The notes beneath the pieces are model-generated. The model saw only the letters and a list, made by a program, of their open reading frames with translations, was not told the DNA's origin and did no database searches. From NCBI GenBank assembly GCA_036320915.1, contig JAXBDG010000006.1, forward strand, positions 1,550,001 through 1,614,000: a DNA stretch of 64,000 nt, written 5' to 3'. This DNA is from Linnemannia elongata (taxonomy: Eukaryota > Mortierellomycota > Mortierellomycetes > Mortierellales > Mortierellaceae). This document shows, in pieces, positions 60,901-64,000 of the stretch (the stretch's first letter is position 1; each line of letters starts with the position of its first letter). A program made the position numbers and the translations under genes.

Positions 60901-61854
60901 TGTGTGGGTGTGTGTGCCCAACGCAATTTACACTTTTTGTATTTCTCCTTCCCTCGTCCTCCCACATCAATTTCTTTTGCTCTCTTTTTTTGTTGTTTTT
61001 TTAAACTCTCGGCTCGTGGATTCAACGTTGCTTGCGCACCCTCAGCACTTTGCGAGCCGAATGAATTGAAACGCGCTATTCAGTCATATAAGATCGAACA
61101 TATTGAACAAGAAAGTGGGCAAACAGAGGGATTCACAAAGTGTGTGTGTGTATTGTATGCTCAGACTTCAGACAGGTGTCAACGAACAAAACTGACAACA
61201 AAAGAGAAAAGCAAAAACGATCGTTTAGGCCCAATGCTTGCCCGTCCGTCAACCCATCTTGGCCGACTCTTTTTTCTTCTTTATTAGCCGCCAACTCCAC
61301 AACCCATTCCCTTCTCCTCCTTCCATCATCTCCCTTTATCATCACCTCTCTTTTCTTTCTTCTCTTTCTTCTCTTTCTTCTTTCGTCTTTCTTCAATTGC
61401 TTCCGCTTCCATTTCAATCTTTCGTTTCCTTCGTCTTTCCTTGTGTGTTAGACTTGTTGTCTATGTGTATCTCCCCTTGAACACTCTCTGGATTCAACTC
61501 CTCCCTTCCCTTCCTTTCCTTACCCTATTCCGCGATCATCCTCCATCTACACCTCTTTTTACCCTCTCAACAGCGTCTTGTCGATCTCCTCCACAACCCT
61601 CTCTCGTTGGTCTTTTGTCATCACCCAGCATCCTCTCACCTCCCTTATATCCTCTTTGCGATACCATTGCCCCTATACCTCAAATACCCCACCATCGATT
61701 GCACTTCACCTCCTCTTCTCCGCTCTCCCTTGACAAGCACATTTGATCTAGCTTATTTCTTCTACACACTCCACACTTAAAACTCCACGCTCCACATTCA
61801 CCTTTCTTCTAAACTTGTACATATCACACACACCTTCCTCACTCTCTTCCAACC
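57909..61854. other. 4-kb gene-poor spacer upstream of the Zn2Cys6 gene
   Basis: No convincing gene in 3.9 kb. It holds T23 at 58440-58462, a seven-unit 9-mer repeat at 59345-59407, an ATG trinucleotide repeat at 59858-59878, and from about 61280 to 61850 a CT-rich stretch likely to be promoter and leader of the transcription factor gene. Short ORFs on both strands show no domains. Confidence 0.55.
59345..59407. repeat. Tandem 9-mer repeat, GTGAARGAA x7
   Basis: Seven units differing only at one A/G position. Not part of any recognisable ORF on the plus strand. Confidence 0.9.
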
Positions 61855-64000
61855 ATGAACATGGACACTAGTCAAGCTAATCAGGCGGCGACTTCGGCGG
61901 CTAGTCAAGCAGCTGCCGTAGCTCGTCAGAAACGGCTGAAGGCCGGTACGGCCTGCACAAACTGCCGTAAAAAGAAATTGAGATGCACCGGAACCCCGAA
62001 CTGCGCCCGGTGTGTCACCCATAACCTTGACTGTGTTGTCGACGAGGCCCTGTTCCTGAAGACCAATAGCGCTCAAAGCTTATTCGCCAAAACCGCTGCG
62101 GGCACTCGCCTTTCTACTGCCTCCAACATCAACATCATCGGCTCTTCCTCTACTTCTTCACAACGACTTGATCAGCAGAGACACGCTCACCCATATCACC
62201 CTGTTCCACACTCCAAACACCAACAACAGCAGTTCCCATACCCCTCTGATCCTTATCACCCTCATGACCATGGTTCTTCTTCCTCTGGTGGCTCTGGCGA
62301 CGAAATGATGGACGCCGTTCGTCACGATCCTCACAACTTCCACGCCAATCGTCGGATGTCTGGCAGCAGTATGACAAGTCTTTCGAGTCTCAGTCCTGGC
62401 CCCTCCTCTCCTACAACCTTTGGCTACAACTCCTACTCTCCCCTGGGTTCATCCTCCTCGTCCTCTAACTACTATCCCAAGACAAATTCCGATCCACAAA
62501 CAAATGCTGCGACTGCTGATGCTTCCCAAACATCCGCTGGCAAAGCATCCAAGAGCCGCCCTTCAGCACCAACCATCTCTATCCCTAAAGCCGGCACCAC
62601 TGGATCGCACTCGTCTCCATCCAAATCCTCGGCTCCAGTAACTGCCAGCAAGAAAAGAGCTTCAAAGGACCAGGGCTCGACCAAACCAAAACAGAAGAGG
62701 ACCAATTCCAAAGCAGCAGCGGACTCGAGTTCGATGGGGTCAGGTCTGGATGCCGACCCTTGTTCGCCCACCCTTCCTCTCCAAGACTCTTCCAAATCAA
62801 CCAAGAAGAATGGACAGCAAAAGTCTGTCGTGAGCACCATGAGTCTTGATGGACATGGCCAACAGTAAGTCTTCAAACTTGTAAGCCTCTCTATGAAGTT
62901 CTTGGCACTGCCTCGCATGAACTGGGTAGTAATAACCCTATTTTTACTTGTTTCTGTATTGTAGCTTCCACGGAAGTAGCTCTGGGTTCTATGTTTGCCA
63001 GCTGAGCTCTCGGTACCGCCAGGGTGTTTGTAAGTGTCATTGTATTATTCACATTTATCCGCTGCCCTGGTCTATGATGGAGCACGCACGCCAATTGACA
63101 ACATCATATTGGTTTATCGTCTTACAGATCCTCTCCCAATGGCCCACCTGAACGACAGCGATCTGTGGTCCCACTCCCTCCAGATGACCAGCGAACGAGA
63201 ATTGCCATCCAAGGAACAGATGGAGGTCCTTTTGAACCTCTATTTCCAATTTATGTATCCCTTTGCGCCCATGTTTATCCGCAAGACATTCATGGACGAC
63301 TTCCGCCAGAACCGACCTGACCTCTCACAGATCTTGATCCTCAATGCAATCTTCAGCAATGCGTGTTGGTACTCAGACGACCCGGCACTCAAGCAAGAGT
63401 CGACAAAGTACTTTAACCGGGCCAAGATCATTCTAGATGAGACTTACCATGTTTCGAGAATCAGCACAGTGCAGGCACTGCTGTTGATGGCTCATCACCA
63501 ATACGCGACGGGTAATTACTCGGGTGGCTGGTTGTATACTGGAATGTCGATTAGGATTGCACAAGTAAGTCGGATCGTATGCGCGTGTCGTGTTTTATTT
63601 TTTCATGTCTTATTGGCTAATAGTCTTTAATTTCGAAAGCAGTACTAATGAGGATCATGTACTTATTGCAATAGGATATCGGCCTGCATCGTCAGGATGT
63701 AAATGTGGATGAGCCTGAGGAAGCTGAGGTCAGGAAGCGACTTTGGTGGTCTCTATACATGGCGGATCGCTTGGGTAGTGCTATCCTAGGACGTCCTATG
63801 ACGCTGCGCGACGAAGGATTCAACGTCCAGATGCCCACCGATGAATGGATAGCTGACGTCCTTGGTGAAGACACAGTTGAGTACCCCTACGAACCCGAGA
63901 GCGTCATCTCTTGCCGTCTGATCTGGTCGATCAAGCTGTTCATGCAGTTGGGCAAAGTCCTCGACACGATGCACTGTATCGAGGCCGAGATCAACGGTTC
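61855..64000 (+). CDS. Zn(II)2Cys6 transcription factor, 3' end beyond window
   Basis: Exons 61855-62864, 62965-63029, 63128-63564 and 63675 to beyond 64000 keep one frame; at least 612 codons are visible. This is a fungal binuclear-cluster regulator. The zinc cluster sits at residues 34-60 with spacing CX2CX6CX5CX2CX6C (Cys34, 37, 44, 50, 53, 60) and the basic KKKLR loop. A long Ser/Pro/Gln-rich linker with a Lys-rich stretch follows. The fungal-specific regulatory domain begins around 63190: QFMYPFAPMFIRKTFM, LLMAHHQYATGNYSGGWLYTGMSIRIAQDIGLHRQ, then RKRLWWSLYMADRLGSAILGRPM. These are typical of the Fungal_trans domain. The long CT-rich leader suggests a regulated promoter. Target genes cannot be told from sequence. 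Confidence 0.93.

Noticed and set aside
60775..61287. 170-residue plus-strand ORF in the spacer before the Zn2Cys6 gene
   Set aside because: No domain or signal, composition like the spacer, and no flanking splice or promoter features.

Overview
This window is nuclear DNA of a filamentous fungus, most likely an early-diverging (zygomycete-grade) lineage such as Mortierellomycota. The lineage is inferred from gene structure and content, not from a marker gene. Seen directly: spliceosomal introns in nearly every gene, mostly 70-150 nt with GTAAGT/GTATGT donors and TAG/CAG acceptors. A typical fungal set is present: kinesin-1, a Slm1-type TORC2 effector, a Whi3-type RNA-binding protein, chitin deacetylase and a Zn2Cys6 regulator. 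These genes are separated by long CT/GA-rich, homopolymer-rich spacers. Exon joins below were worked out by hand and each multi-exon model keeps one frame to its stop.

Layout. 1-5.5 kb: kinesin-1 (+), ending in an autoinhibitory IAK tail. 5.5-7.8 kb: TMEM135-like membrane protein (-), divergent from a full-length ABCC/MRP transporter (+, 8.9-14.3 kb). 14.5-21.1 kb: three minus-strand genes in tandem, an ARMT1/DUF89 phosphatase, an ETT1/NRO1-type TPR protein and a Slm1-type F-BAR/PH protein. 21.9-25.6 kb: a small secreted orphan (-) and a two-RRM Whi3-like protein (-). 28.1-30.4 kb: a decayed Stealth-family phosphotransferase copy (+), followed by about 0.9 kb of possible coding debris. 33.9-36.4 kb: a PhoD-like metallophosphatase (+) with strongly biased codons. 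36.7-42.4 kb: a 1472-residue low-complexity protein (-) with a 1.15 kb intron. 45.7-46.3 kb: a cupredoxin-fold cell-surface protein (-). 47.2-50.6 kb: DPH3 (+) and CTNNBL1 (+). 50.7-53.8 kb: the better preserved Stealth gene (-), convergent with CTNNBL1 and only 62 nt from it. 56.5-57.9 kb: chitin deacetylase (+). 61.9 kb to the window end: a Zn2Cys6 transcription factor (+), cut by the window edge.

Functionally these are mostly unlinked housekeeping genes: transport (kinesin), membrane and TORC2 biology (Slm1), translation fidelity (ETT1, DPH3), splicing (CTNNBL1) and cell wall (chitin deacetylase, cupredoxin). No biosynthetic cluster, CRISPR array, tRNA or rRNA was recognised. The most notable material is the Stealth pair: a decayed plus-strand copy and a minus-strand copy about 20 kb apart. 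The second copy has a conserved body, but its only nearby in-frame ATG is followed by a TAG five codons later. Other points worth a look are a GC-AG intron in DPH3, an acidic insert in NBD2 of the ABC transporter, a cupredoxin lacking expected copper ligands, and the large unrecognised disordered protein.
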